The notes under the pieces: model-generated | The model's input: the letters and a program-made list of their open reading frames with translations, nothing else | Database searches by the model: none | What the model was told of the DNA's origin: nothing | Translations under genes and position numbers: made by a program | Shown here: positions 21,800 through 31,651 of the stretch, piece by piece | Position numbering within the stretch: position 1 is the stretch's first letter | Layout: each line of letters begins with the position of its first letter | From: Mesostigma viride | Lineage: Eukaryota > Streptophyta > Mesostigmatophyceae > Mesostigmatales > Mesostigmataceae | Direction: 5' to 3' | Length of the DNA stretch: 64,000 nucleotides | NCBI GenBank assembly: GCA_009746045.1 | Contig: RPFO01000067.1 | Coordinates: 1-64,000 of the forward strand

Positions 21800-22143
21800 A
21801 CCCTGTGATGCCAGATCTCCTTTGCGGCCGTTCCGAGCTTGGCACTGGATTCGTTGTCCACATCGTCGCGTCGCTGCCGCAACACGATGTTTTCTGGCAT
21901 CCGCGGGCTTTTGGTTCCCGCCGCACATTTGAAAGTGCTGTCCTCCGGCTTTTTGCCTTTGCACCGTGTGCAGTTCTTGGACGTTTGGAATCATGGCATG
22001 GCTAACGTGATGACTGACTAGCTAGACCTTTTCAGTGGTTTTCCATTTGCGGGTATTTCCTCGTAAATGGTGGGAGAGCGATCGCAGCAATGGTGCTCAC
22101 CACTAGACACTCCCGGCCAGTTAGGCTAGAAACACACGCCCTG

Positions 22144-22357
22144 ATCAAGCATGCTGTTTCCGGCCCCACCGTCTAGGTCATCTAGTCGCTCCACACGTAA
22201 GCCAGCCATAATTTCAATGCACAAGGATACACATTTCCATCACCATTCATCTTCATCATCCTGAACGACTCGAAAACGCGGAAAAGATAACGGCAGGCTC
22301 GAGCTACCATGGTCCGGATTCTCCCGATTTCTGGCCTGCGCTGGTTGTCTCTTTGAT
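22144..22357 (+). repeat. Penelope pseudo-LTR, downstream copy (3' terminus)
   Basis: Terminal 214 bp of the full-length element. The last 50-60 bp recur as stand-alone tails at 1493-1549, 40293-40333 and 50583-50635, and diverged in 60110-60410. Confidence 0.9.
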
Positions 22358-22414
22358 ACAAAGGCTAGGGCATGGCTTCTCATCAGAGAGTGCCGACTCT
22401 CTGTATAGGAAGGG

Positions 22415-22510
22415 CTGAGCTAAATTCTTAATGCATCATCCATGGGGGTCCCATTAATAAATATTGGCAGGGCGTGGCAAAAGTTCTTAATGCATCATCC
22501 ATGGCCATTA
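22415..22510 (+). repeat. Short direct repeat TTCTTAATGCATCATCCATGG
   Basis: Two copies of about 22 bp (near 22415-22443 and 22478-22503) lie between the Penelope insertion and the next LINE fragment. Confidence 0.6.
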
Positions 22511-22528
22511 TTGGCGCACATGCGTGGG

Positions 22529-23262
22529 GGCTCTTCAAGGTTCTCGTCCTCACGGTGCTCACGTATGGCGCCGAGGCGTGGACATGCACTCACGTCTCAC
22601 GCCCACACTGGCAGCTAAGCTAGACGGCACGGTTTACAGGATGCTCCGACAGGTCCTGAACGTAGGGTTTTCCAAGCGTAGATCATTAGAATCAGATGTG
22701 TATCAGGGTATGCCTCGTATTTCGGACGAGATTAGGCAGCGTAGGATAGCATTTGTAGGACATCTTGCTTGCACCAGCCAGGTCGACGCCGCCCTTGGTC
22801 TGGCCGCCCCCCAGCGGCTTGGCCAGCCAGGGCAGCATATTTTGACCTGGCCTGGCCCCAAGGACATCCCCAAAACATGCAAAACAAGGGTAGGGAAACA
22901 TGCCACGAACTACACCCAGCAGATGTTGCTGGCCGACCTAGCTAGTGGTCCCAGCCCAGTTTGAACACCGCATCCACTCGATCTCTCTCTCTTCTTTGGA
23001 CTGCCATGCAGCGGAACAAGACACGGTGGCAGAAGATTGTCAAGGCTCACACGCCAGCCCCTGTGGGCAATTAAGCCACCTCCCCCCAAGCGGAGGAGGC
23101 GTTTTGATGAGTAGTGTAGTTATTATAGGATTCAGTTCTAGACTGAGATAGCTTAGAGTTAGGCTCGTTCGATTACGCGGCTTCCTCCACTCCACCCATC
23201 CATCAAGGAATATGTGCTACATGATCTCCCAACGGAGACATGTTATGATTTAATTTGATTTC
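22529..23262 (+). mobile_element. Family-B LINE, 5'-truncated ORF2 C-terminus and 3' UTR
   Basis: Encodes the post-RT region matching residues from about 300 onward of the 12.2-13.6 kb protein (KVLVLTVLTYGAEAWT, MLRQVLNVGFSKRRSLES, RIAFVGHL) but with several frameshifts. The 3' UTR runs through CTCCCAACGGAG (23226-23237) to an ATTTAATTTGATTT tail. It lies in the plus orientation, opposite to most LINE copies here. Confidence 0.8.
22600..22964 (+). pseudogene. LINE ORF2 C-terminal fragment
   Basis: A frame starting with LTPTLAAKLDGTVYRMLRQ and running to GPSPV is about 120 residues of the ORF2 C-terminal region. The preceding TYGAEAWT is in a different frame and the expected KPPPPKRR end is again shifted. 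Inactive. Confidence 0.7.
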
Positions 23263-23799
23263 ATGCGCGGGGGCCGCGTGGTAGGCTAAGCCTGACTATA
23301 ATCTACACTACTGCTATATTCCCTAGACTGGGGATGGCTGCCAGGGCTTGTGCAGTCGACGTGGATCGTGACGTCCCCCCGCCAGTATACCGGTTTTCCC
23401 CCGGCCTGCGCTGTGCCGGAGCTCAGGAGCTAGGTAGGTCAGCCATAGCTCGCGTCTCCGTTGTTGCTGGGCCAGGGTCAGCATGGGTCGTCGTCCAGCG
23501 TGTAGCGAGTCCTCGAGAGCTTCTTGCGGCAACAGCTTGTCCGCCATGTACTTGAAGGTGAGGAGCAGGGGAGCCGGGCCAGCAGTTACCTCGCGCGCGG
23601 GGATCGAAGGCGGGCAGCCGACCAGTGATCCGCAGCTCACCAGTGATGTGCATGGGGGCAAGAGTGTCTCGCTTAAATGCCGTGAGAAGAGTCGTCGAGG
23701 TCTCATCTGCCGGCTGGTCGAAGTGCTTGACGATGATCGACATTGTGGCTGCGCTGGGTGCGGTCGGCCTCGATCCTCGCGGAGGTCGAGGGCTTGTTG
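23263..23799 (-). mobile_element. LINE ORF1/3' UTR, left part, split by Copia
   Basis: Minus-strand ORF1 C-terminal coding remnant (QQQRRRELWLTYLAPELR near 23500-23420) and 3' UTR, matching 13700-14240. It stops at the TGTTG duplication where the Copia LTR begins, and continues at 46742. Confidence 0.75.
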
Positions 23800-24416
23800 A
23801 GTTAACGTAAAGGATTTACGTTAGATGGATAGAGATTGTTACGCTCTTTCCAACGGCACCTTGAACGCCTCATTAGGTTAAGGAACGTAAAAGTTATGAC
23901 GTTTCCTAGGCTGTGCCGACAGTACCCGGCGCGCCACTGTGGGCGCGTACGGACACAGGATGTACAAGTGTCACTTTGATAGTCCGCAGGACGTTGACAG
24001 GACTTGTACAGGACTTGATGGTCAATTGATAGGTAGGCGTGCTGTAGCGCGCCAGGACCTATGAGACAATTGATGCTGACTAGTGTACGGATAGGTCCAC
24101 AGGACTAGCCGTATGGACAATTGATAGATCTGCGCGCCAAAGGCGTGCCAGAGTCTGTGTAATCAATTGATTGACAGTTCAGCTGTGACAGTGCAGCTGA
24201 ATACTTGGACGCGTCCCTAGCAAGCTATATGAGTGACTTGGTCACACCGGGACGCTAGTTCTTGCGTGCACGTTCTCTTGGCACTGCGACCCTGTCGTCT
24301 GTGCTGCGTGCAGTCTTGGAAGTGACGTGACTTACGTCTGTGTTTCCTTGTTATTAATAAAGGCAACTTCCTGCAAGAACCATGGCGGAATTCGTGGCAT
24401 TCTCACCCTCACAACT
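23800..24416 (+). repeat. Copia 5' LTR (617 bp)
   Basis: Differs from the 3' LTR by one substitution (CATTAGG against CATTTGG) and a 2-nt indel (GTAAAAG against GTAATTAAG). Ends are AGTTAACG...CACAACT, not TG...CA. Near its 3' end it contains ATGGCGGAATTCGTGGCA, a possible gag start (MAEFVAFSPSQL). Confidence 0.92.
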
Positions 24417-24476
24417 CGTATTACAATAGTTTGCCTGTCATTCTCTCAACAGGGGTCTATTGGCGCCCGTCTTACG
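24417..24476 (+). repeat. 60-bp perfect inverted repeat, left arm
   Basis: Starts immediately after the 5' LTR and is the exact reverse complement of 45615-45674. It contains stop codons that cut the gag frame begun in the LTR, and no tRNA-complementary primer site is evident at the LTR edge. Confidence 0.9.
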
Positions 24477-24779
24477 AGGAGGGCAGGGCTCACGGCTTTA
24501 ATGTCGCTGATAACATAGCCCTAACCAACTGGCTCAAGGTTTCTGGGCTGGATAAGGCGACACGTGGCTCCTTAAAAGTCATGTGTGCCCCACACTCTAC
24601 CCTGAAGGCCTACAAGGTCATCATTAAACAAGCACTCGAGGCAGAGGAGCTGTTTGAGGGTGGAGTGCCAGCAGTGAAGGCTACCCAGGCCAGTGAACAG
24701 CCATACGGCGTATAATACGCCGTATGGCGCGTATTATACGCCATACGCAAGATTTCCGTATGAAAATGGGGAAAAAAAT

Positions 24780-24865
24780 ACGCACTGCGTATTTTTTGCG
24801 TATTTTTTGCGTATTGCGTATTTTTTGCGTATTTTTTGCGTATTTTTTGCGTATTTTTTGCGTAT
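24780..24865. repeat. GCGTATTTTTT tandem array
   Basis: Seven or so copies of the 11-mer GCGTATTTTTT (some shortened) inside the hAT-like element, close to its left end. Such subterminal arrays are commonly transposase-binding regions (inference). Confidence 0.8.
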
Positions 24866-25180
24866 GAACCGCGTTCGAAGTAGCTTCTGGCATCATTTTG
24901 GACGGCACGTGGAGCCGGAACTAGACTGTATCTAGGCGACCTGGAACTCCGCGACAAATAAACGACATGCAGGTGCCAAGCTGGCCGTGCATGTACGACT
25001 GTACGTGCATTGCTGCAGATTGCTGCGTGTCGGACTAGGGTCTAGGAGACGAAGGACGAGGAAATTAGGTGACGAAGTTATGTTGTCTGCCAACAAGGGC
25101 GCGCATCTGGCACCTAACATTTAATCGTAGCACAATTGACATCCAGGCACCATGGCTAGCGACGGTGATGGTGTGGGTCT

Positions 25181-25480
25181 ATGGAACACGATGATGACTG
25201 GGCCGACGAGATGCAGGCCGTATTCGAGACTGTCTGGACACACATCGTGAAAGAACAGACTCTCAACAAGAAAGGGCAGCCGACAGGTAACTACAAGCTA
25301 AGTGACGTGCACACTTTTGGATGCAGAATTCTCGGGTTCTACCACCCGAGCAAGGCTAGCACCCGCCATATCATGGGCGCTACGTACGCGAAGGAGGCAA
25401 GAGTGAGCGAGTGCAAGAGGCCGCCGGAGGCATTACGTCGCAGGCTGCGGGGTATTTGGTGTGACTCGCGATGCACATAA
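25181..25480 (+). CDS. Unrecognised 99-codon frame in the hAT-like element
   Basis: Begins MEHDDDWADEMQAVFETVW and contains KEQTLNKKGQPTGNYKLSD, a plausible folded segment with acidic and hydrophobic alternation. No family recognised. It may be a captured host exon or a transposase relic; it has no obvious splice partners. Confidence 0.25.
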   Translation: MEHDDDWADEMQAVFETVWTHIVKEQTLNKKGQPTGNYKLSDVHTFGCRILGFYHPSKASTRHIMGATYAKEARVSECKRPPEALRRRLRGIWCDSRCT

Positions 25481-26479
25481 ATGCCTTATTTAGCCATGCA
25501 GGCTGCTGCTAGCCAGCCACCGTACCATATGTGTTAATGGTTTAGGGAAGCTGGGTCGGGTTGCTGGCATGCATGGTATCCTGCACGCTAGCCACATTGT
25601 TGGCAGCCCGTATGGATTCTTGCTTCATGTAGATCAATATTGCATGGTGGCCTACCACGAGTAGGCAAGATGTCTGTTTCTGGCACAATGTCTTATTACT
25701 TTTGGCAAGTTGGCCGACTGACCGTGTGCTATTTACAGACATTATTAATAACAACAGATGTACAATGCTTGTATTTGTAGGCATGCAGCGACGGCAACGG
25801 CAATATTATGTGATGATGTGTTAAACAAAGGCAAGTGGTGTTGCAAGAACACAAAAAAAACATGCCTGATTGGTCAGAATGTTGAAGAACCGGCCCCTGA
25901 ACCATGCAAAAAACAGCATTTTCAAGAGTCCCCGTATGATTTGCGTATTATACCCCGTATGGCGTATTATACACCATACCCATGGGCCCCGTATGGTTGC
26001 GTATTGCGTATGGCTGTACACTGACCCAGGCAGGCCCGGGCGTACCCAGGGTGGCTCCAAGACGTCTGAGGCTGACCGAAGCCAAGGAGGGCGTAGGGGC
26101 AACCATAACAAGCGCAAGGGAGATCATTCACCTGATTCTGACAGGAGGTCACACTCCAAGTCGGTGTTCAGGCGGGTGGGTGGTCAGCCCAAGCAGGGCA
26201 ACGCGTCTGACAATGGGGGCAGTGGCCAGGGCAAGTCCAAGATACAATGCTACCTGTGCAAGGGGTGGGGGCACATCAAGAAGGAGTGTCCCAGCTTCAA
26301 GAAGTCCCAGGGCCAGGGCAGCAACAAGAATAACAACAACAAGAAGAAGAAGAACAACAACAAGTCCCAGGCAGGCCAGCCTTCAAAGGGCAGTCAGCAA
26401 GAAGACAACAAGGAGCAGTGACTGTCTGAGGCAACCCCTACACACCTTAATTCACCCAAGGGGGAGGCCAGGTGCTCCA

Positions 26480-28720
26480 ATGCAGATTTTATATCTGGGC
26501 AACAAGAGGGTGATCTCCAGGTTCAGTGTGGCCCCAGGTCACCTGGAGAGGTACAGACAGGTTCCTATGAAGACGTCCTTGACAGCTGGTGCAGCTGTAA
26601 GAATGTCTGACCCCATGCATCCTCGTGCTGGGCACGAGGGTGGACCTCTCATTTTGAGAGAAACCAATGTACAACCACAGAGGGGTGTGAAGGCCTCTGG
26701 TGGTATGCATGTGGTCCCTGCTGGCGGTCCAGGTGTTGGGCATGAGCAGGGTGACTCAGGCTCTGAGTCAGAACAGGATGGAAGTCAGCATGGTGATGCT
26801 GGACAACCTGACAGCACAGTCCTGACTGTGCCAGGGACTGCTTCCTCTGTGTACCAGGAGTTGGGTGCCCGAATCCACAACATGTTTGGGCATGCCACTT
26901 CTCTGTCAAACAACTTTGCCTTCCGTATGGGCAGGACACCCCTTCTTAAGGCGTGTCAGCAAGCTGCCTCACGGTGTAAGTGCCAGTTGTCCTCCAACAA
27001 GCCCAGGAAATCACATGCCAAAGCTCTACCTCAGAGCATTGGTGATCTGCAGTGTGATATCCAACACATCAGGGGCATGCAACTGTTGGTGTGCGTGGAC
27101 AGGTACACGAAATACAAGGTGCTGGAGCATTTACCTTCTATGAAGAACAGGTACTTGCTGGCTGCCCTGCAGAATGTAAGAGCCAAGTTTCCTACCACAA
27201 GGATCCAGGTGGACATGCAGTTTCAGCATCTCAAGGGTGATCCTACCCTTCCTGAGTTGCTGGTTACACCTAGGGAGGCTCATGGGCAGCAGGGTGCTAT
27301 CGAGAGGGCAATCCAGGAGGTCAAGAAATTGATCATCTCTGAAGACTGGGTACCCTTGTCTGCACCTGCACTTGTCAGGAGTGCATGGCTGAGGAACGTG
27401 GAGCAGCAGCTGAACAGCAGGGTTAACTTCTACTATGATGGAGTTGCTGTCAGCCCAATGGGTCTATATCATGGCCTGTGCCCACCACATGTGCTGGAGG
27501 GCTGGAAACATGCTGCACATGTCACCTTTGCCAAGCTGAGGGAGAAGGACCGGGGTTGCAAGATGCTGGAGCCACAAGTGGGTCAGAAGGTCCTAGCTTG
27601 GAAGGAACCTAGCCTTTATGGCAAACGTGGTAGCTGGAGTCCTGGGGTGGTTACCCAGGTTGATGAAGCTAGCCACGCATGCTTGGTCAGCATGGAGGAC
27701 GAACCAAAGCATGTGCACCGGCTGAGTTGGTCATATGTCAAGCCTAACCTGATGAATGAGGGCAGTCAGGCACAAGGCTCACAGGATCTGCAGGATTTTC
27801 AGGTCCCAGGTGACATCACTGACGCAACGACCACATCTGTTGCAGGGGAATCTGTCAGCCCTGGCCAGGTTGCAGAGGTACTTGTTGAACAGGCTGCAAG
27901 GTCAACAGCTGGGGAGTCAACTGTCAAGCCCAAGGCACTAACCAAGCCCAGGGGGACAAGTTTGGCTGGATTGATTGGGGCTCTACAAAGGGCCAAGAAG
28001 CAGCCCAAGGTAGCCAAGCTCAGGTGGCATGGCAATCTGGGGCTGGACACTGCCTTAGAGGTAGACACTAATTCTCAGGTTTCCATCATTGGGACCAGGG
28101 CTGCAGCAGGGTACAGCATGTCTGAACCCAGCTATCAGTTTGTGTCTGACTTCAGTGGCGGGGTACACGTGAAGGTACTGGGTGAGGTATTCATTCCTAT
28201 CCTTGGACAGGACACTGCTTTTTGTGTCTTGGAGGGCTATCAAGGACCTGCTCTTCTGGGGCAGAATTTCCTATGCCAGGATGGAGTAGTGATCACGTCC
28301 TCTCTCCTGACTAAGGAAGGGGCTGGTCAGGTCCCACTGATTAATTTCAGGACCACTCACCTATCACGTGCAGTAACCAGGTCGGTTAAGCGTGTGCAAG
28401 TGTGCCAGGGGCAGGAGCCCTTGGTTGATGACCTCATATTGCCAGCTGCTAGTCATCCAAGCAGTTTGGGCATTGGTCCTCACTCACTTGCTGGACACAG
28501 CCCTATCAACTACCAAGGCCTGGTGAAGCTCATGTCCTCTCCCATTATGTGTCCCCAGGTCACACTGGGTTTGATTAAATCTGGGGAGGACTGGATCTCC
28601 AAGAAATGCGTGGAACCTGTCAATGACCTGCCTCCTGCACGACGTCTACTCAAGCTCAAGTTTGTCATCAAGATGAAGGAGGTGGACGGGGTCAAGGTAC
28701 CACATGTCAGGCCAGTGCTG
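26480..28720 (+). CDS. Copia pol, 5' part: integrase, protease-like segment, RT start
   Basis: One open frame from about ATG 26480 (MQILYLGNKR) to the CACTA-like insertion. Integrase: a zinc-binding-like HNMFGH with CKC, then a DDE core with Asp in DLQCDIQ, Asp in RIQVDMQF and Glu in GAIERAIQEVKKL. A linker of the GKRGSWSPGVV type is followed by RLSWSYVKPN. Further on, EVDTNSQVSIIGT with LLGQNFL about 75 residues later resembles a retropepsin with its active-site Asp (DTN in place of DTG). Then KLKFVIKMKEVDGVKVPHVRPVL starts RT. The usual Copia protease position before integrase has no recognisable DSG motif. The pol frame differs from the zinc-knuckle frame, implying frameshift expression or damage. 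Confidence 0.7.
28719..28720. repeat. TG target duplication, left of the CACTA-like element
   Basis: TG precedes CACTATAC here and follows GTATAGTG at 43831-43832. Collapsing the two gives the RT residues RPVLNEFK in frame. Confidence 0.65.
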
Positions 28721-28741
28721 CACTATACTTTTCGTCCGAGG

Positions 28742-28797
28742 GTGGTAAAAAGGATCCGAGGCGTAAATTACCAGGTGGTAAATTACGCCTCGGCTCA
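28742..28797. other. Hairpin within the left end of the CACTA-like element
   Basis: CCGAGGCGTAAATTACCA and TGGTAAATTACGCCTCGG form an 18-bp stem with one mismatch and a 2-nt loop at the left terminus. Confidence 0.75.
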
Positions 28798-28839
28798 TTC
28801 TTACTATATACATCTCACCTACGATCCCACGCAGTAAGT

Positions 28840-29010
28840 TATCGCTGAGATCCTACCTACGATCCCACGCCGTAAGTTACGAGGTGGTAAGTTACGACGT
28901 GGTAAGATTCCGACGTGGTAAGATTCCGACGTGGTAAGATTCCGACGTGGTAAGATTACGACGTGGTAAGATTCCGACGTGGTAATGTACGTACGGTAAT
29001 TTACCACCTG
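28840..29010. repeat. Subterminal repeats, left end of the CACTA-like element
   Basis: About eight tandem copies of a ~16-bp unit, GTAAGATTCCGACGTG, with variants (GTTACGAC, GATTACGAC). The right end has a looser series of the same GTGGTAA and CGTGGTAA motifs at 43600-43790. Such repeats bind the transposase accessory protein in CACTA elements (known for the family; inferred here). Confidence 0.85.
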
Positions 29011-29750
29011 GTAGTTTACGATCCCGGTACTCGGTCCCGTAGGTTACGACGTCGTATGCTTCTCGCGTACACTACCGGTACTACACTATCATGTCGCTAT
29101 GTCGTTCTGAATTGCAGTACGCATGTCACTTAGAATTTCACTGAAGGAATTTCACTTATCATTTCGGTCAACCTAACCCCTAACACCCATTTACCCGGAA
29201 AAAAAAATAAAAATGAATGGCATTTGCAGCAAGGCTCATGCAAGACAAGTTTCTATTTCATAAACCATTTCATTATTACATGCAGGATTACATGTCATGC
29301 ACAAAAATCCAACGCCTTCACAGAAAGAGCATATCAAGTCTTCTGACGACAATATCAAGTCAATATCAAAGTCGTGGCTTCTCTTCGTGGCTTGAAATAC
29401 TGTTTCCATGCAGTGCTTAGGACAGCTCCGGGGATGTCGGCACCGCACAGAAGCTCCATCCGGGAGCAAGTGCGCCGGGGGAAGATGTTGTACATCCAGA
29501 GCTCGATATGTGCGGGATGCCGTCGTGTTGGAAACCGAGGTGTCTGCACAGAATTCCGCGCGCAGGCAGCTTGTGCCTTTACGGGGGAAGACCTGCGACA
29601 CAAAAACCGTGTCCGGACAATGCAATACGGAGAAATGGCAACGGCAGATGGAGTCGGCTAAGGCCGCTTGTAAGGAAAGTGATTTTTAATGCACGAATAA
29701 ATGTATAATGCATGCTACATCGCCATCGCTTGGGCGGTGAAAAGACAAGG
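29011..29750. other. No gene recognised (short open frames)
   Basis: A 129-codon minus-strand frame (29625-29236) contains several cysteines (CSFCEGVGFLCMTCNPAC) but overlaps equally long plus-strand frames, and no family is recognised. It lies next to the element's left subterminal repeats, where a CACTA accessory gene might be expected; that is only inference. Confidence 0.3.
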
Positions 29751-29990
29751 ACCAACCACATGCCCCCACCTACCCTTCGTGCATCCCGCCCTTGACGAGG
29801 CACAACCATGTGCCCCCACCTACCCTTTGTGCGTCCCTCCCTTGACAAGAAACAAGCACGTGCACCTATCTAACCTTTGTGCATCCCTTCCTTGGCAAGG
29901 AACAAGCACACCCACCCACCTACTCCACATGCATCCCTCCCTTGACAAGGAACAAGCACGATCACCCAGCTACCCACTAGCACGGCAGCA
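29751..29990. repeat. ~50-bp tandem repeat, about 4.5 units
   Basis: Units of the form CACCTACCCTTTGTGCATCCCTCCCTTGACAAGGAACAAGCA (quoted here only as period landmarks CCCTTGAC at 29791, 29840, 29890 and 29940). The units are diverged from each other. Confidence 0.75.
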
Positions 29991-30179
29991 AGGCAGACCT
30001 TACAATGGCAAGTGATGTTTATCGGTAGAAACTGTTAGACAACTAGCAAATGAGCCAGCCGGTGAAGAGCAAGGCACGCATGCAAGGAATTTGTCGTTGC
30101 CTATGTCTACGCTTGAGTTTGTCACTGCAGTTGAAATCTGCATTTGCATCAGCAGGCCCGATCGAACCCCATGTCGCCA

Positions 30180-30595
30180 CCCGCATTTCCACTTATACTT
30201 CACGGCCCCTTATTCTTCTCTTGTGCCTGCCTTTGCCCTAACTGTTACCCTAGCATCTGCCCTTGCCCCTATCCTTTGATCCCCAGTGTTTGCCGTTGCC
30301 CTCATCCTTCCCCTAGTGCCTGCCCTTGTCTTCATCTTTTCCCTTGTGCCTGCCCGTGCCCTTGTCCGTTCCCTCGTGCTTGACTTGTCCTAATCTCTTT
30401 CCCTTGCGCCTGCCCTTGCCCTTATCCGCTTCCCTTGTGCCTGCCCCTGCCCTTGTCATTTCCCTTGAGCCTGCCCTTTTGGCAAGCACAAGTGCCTTAA
30501 TCCTTTCCTTGGCCTTGTGCTTGCTCTTCCAGTTTCCCTTTCCTTTGCTCGTGCGGTTGCCTTTGCTCTTACCCGGGTGCTTGCCCTTGCCGTTT
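30180..30595. repeat. GCCCTTG/CCTTGTGCC low-complexity block
   Basis: Irregular repetition of TGCCCTTGCCC, TTTCCCTTGTGCC and similar, giving compositional open frames on both strands. Not coding. Confidence 0.75.
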
Positions 30596-31326
30596 GCAAG
30601 CTGCATTATTGTCTTAGCAAGCTAGCAAGTGCAAACTGGCACTGAGCCAGAAATGCAAGCAAAGCAGCCAGTGTAAATAAGGATGGACGGGAACAGTAGA
30701 AAGCTAGAGGTGGCACGGTGCTAGAGCTCATGGCAACAAGGTGGTCCCATTCTTGCTGCATTGGGTGCGTTGCGTGGGTGGGATATTGCGATAGGGGGAC
30801 ATTCTTGCCTTGGTTGTGTTTTCACATGCACCCGGTGCTGGAATTTATGCGTGCAAGGGTGGCTGGTATCCCAACCAACAGCCCAAGAGGAAAAAGAGTG
30901 CTTAGAAAGCAAGAATGACTTTATGTTGGTAATAGCAGTGGTGGCGGCAGCAAAAACTGTTGTTGTAGATGCAAGCTACAACACTGCTGATGGTTTCTCA
31001 CACTAATGTGGATAATGATAATGCATGCCACTTAACGGGACCATATAAACCACAACAAGAATAATCGTGAGAGCAAAAGAAAGAGGAGTACAAAACGGCC
31101 GGCTTACCTAGCTACAGCAAAAAAATTGCATGAAAAACAAGATAACTCACCTTTGTCGCAGCAGTGACCATATGAGACAGCTCACAAAAACTTGTTGATC
31201 CTTGAAACTTCCTGCTTGAAGGCAGCCACCAACGGTCTGGATTTTTCACCCCAGTCCTTCTCAACAGCCAAGGGAAAGGGAAAGAGAGAGGAGAGGTGCG
31301 GGAGGGACAAGAGAGCGGGGGTGGGA

Positions 31327-31542
<216 letters not shown>

Positions 31543-31651
31543 GAGTGCAAGAAGTGCGGGTGGGGGTGGGAGAGGTGGGATGGAAGATTCACTACGTTAG
31601 CAGGCGACTAAACTGCTACAATGACACAAAACCACGGAGCTAGGCCCTTAA

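Larger units (their letters stand above)
17592..22357 (+). mobile_element. Full-length Penelope-like element (GIY-YIG domain N-terminal)
   Basis: A 4.77-kb unit bounded by two 214-bp direct repeats (17592-17805 and 22144-22357), apparently identical, both ending GGTTGTCTCTTTGAT. It carries one long open frame. It interrupts a LINE family-A 3' UTR, with (AT)ACAAA at both edges as a short target duplication. The repeats correspond to the pseudo-LTRs typical of Penelope-like elements, which arise from partial tandem copies. An 862-bp 3' piece at 34092-34953 is almost identical, suggesting recent activity. Confidence 0.9.
24691..26023. mobile_element. hAT-like non-autonomous DNA transposon in gag
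   Basis: Terminal inverted repeats CAGTGAACAGCCATACG (24691-24707) and CGTATGGCTGTACACTG (26007-26023) pair over 17 bp with one mismatch. An 8-bp duplication ACCCAGGC flanks them (24683-24690 and 26024-26031). CAGTG termini and an 8-bp duplication are hAT hallmarks. Subterminal regions are full of GCGTAT motifs, including an 11-bp GCGTATTTTTT array at 24780-24865. There is no transposase; the only frame of note is 25181-25480. Confidence 0.85.
24477..26421 (+). pseudogene. Copia gag, disrupted
   Basis: The left portion (24477-24690) encodes an Ala/Leu-rich helical segment (VADNIALTNWLKVSGLDKA). The right portion after the hAT-like insertion (26032-26421) encodes a basic region and a CCHC zinc knuckle, CYLCKGWGHIKKEC, then a Lys/Asn/Gln-rich tail ending at 26421. 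The two portions are in different frames even after removal of the insertion, so a small indel lies near 26030. The N-terminal third of gag seems to be missing, replaced by the 60-bp inverted repeat. The zinc knuckle would bind genomic RNA. Confidence 0.75.

Noticed and set aside
25845-25862. Poly-A run as a possible retrogene tail
   Set aside because: It lies inside the hAT-like element with no gene body upstream and no flanking duplications.
30310-30610. Lys/Gly-rich minus-strand frame (MQLANGKGKHPGKSKG)
   Set aside because: Made of CCCTTG-type low-complexity repeats; the plus-strand frame is equally long.
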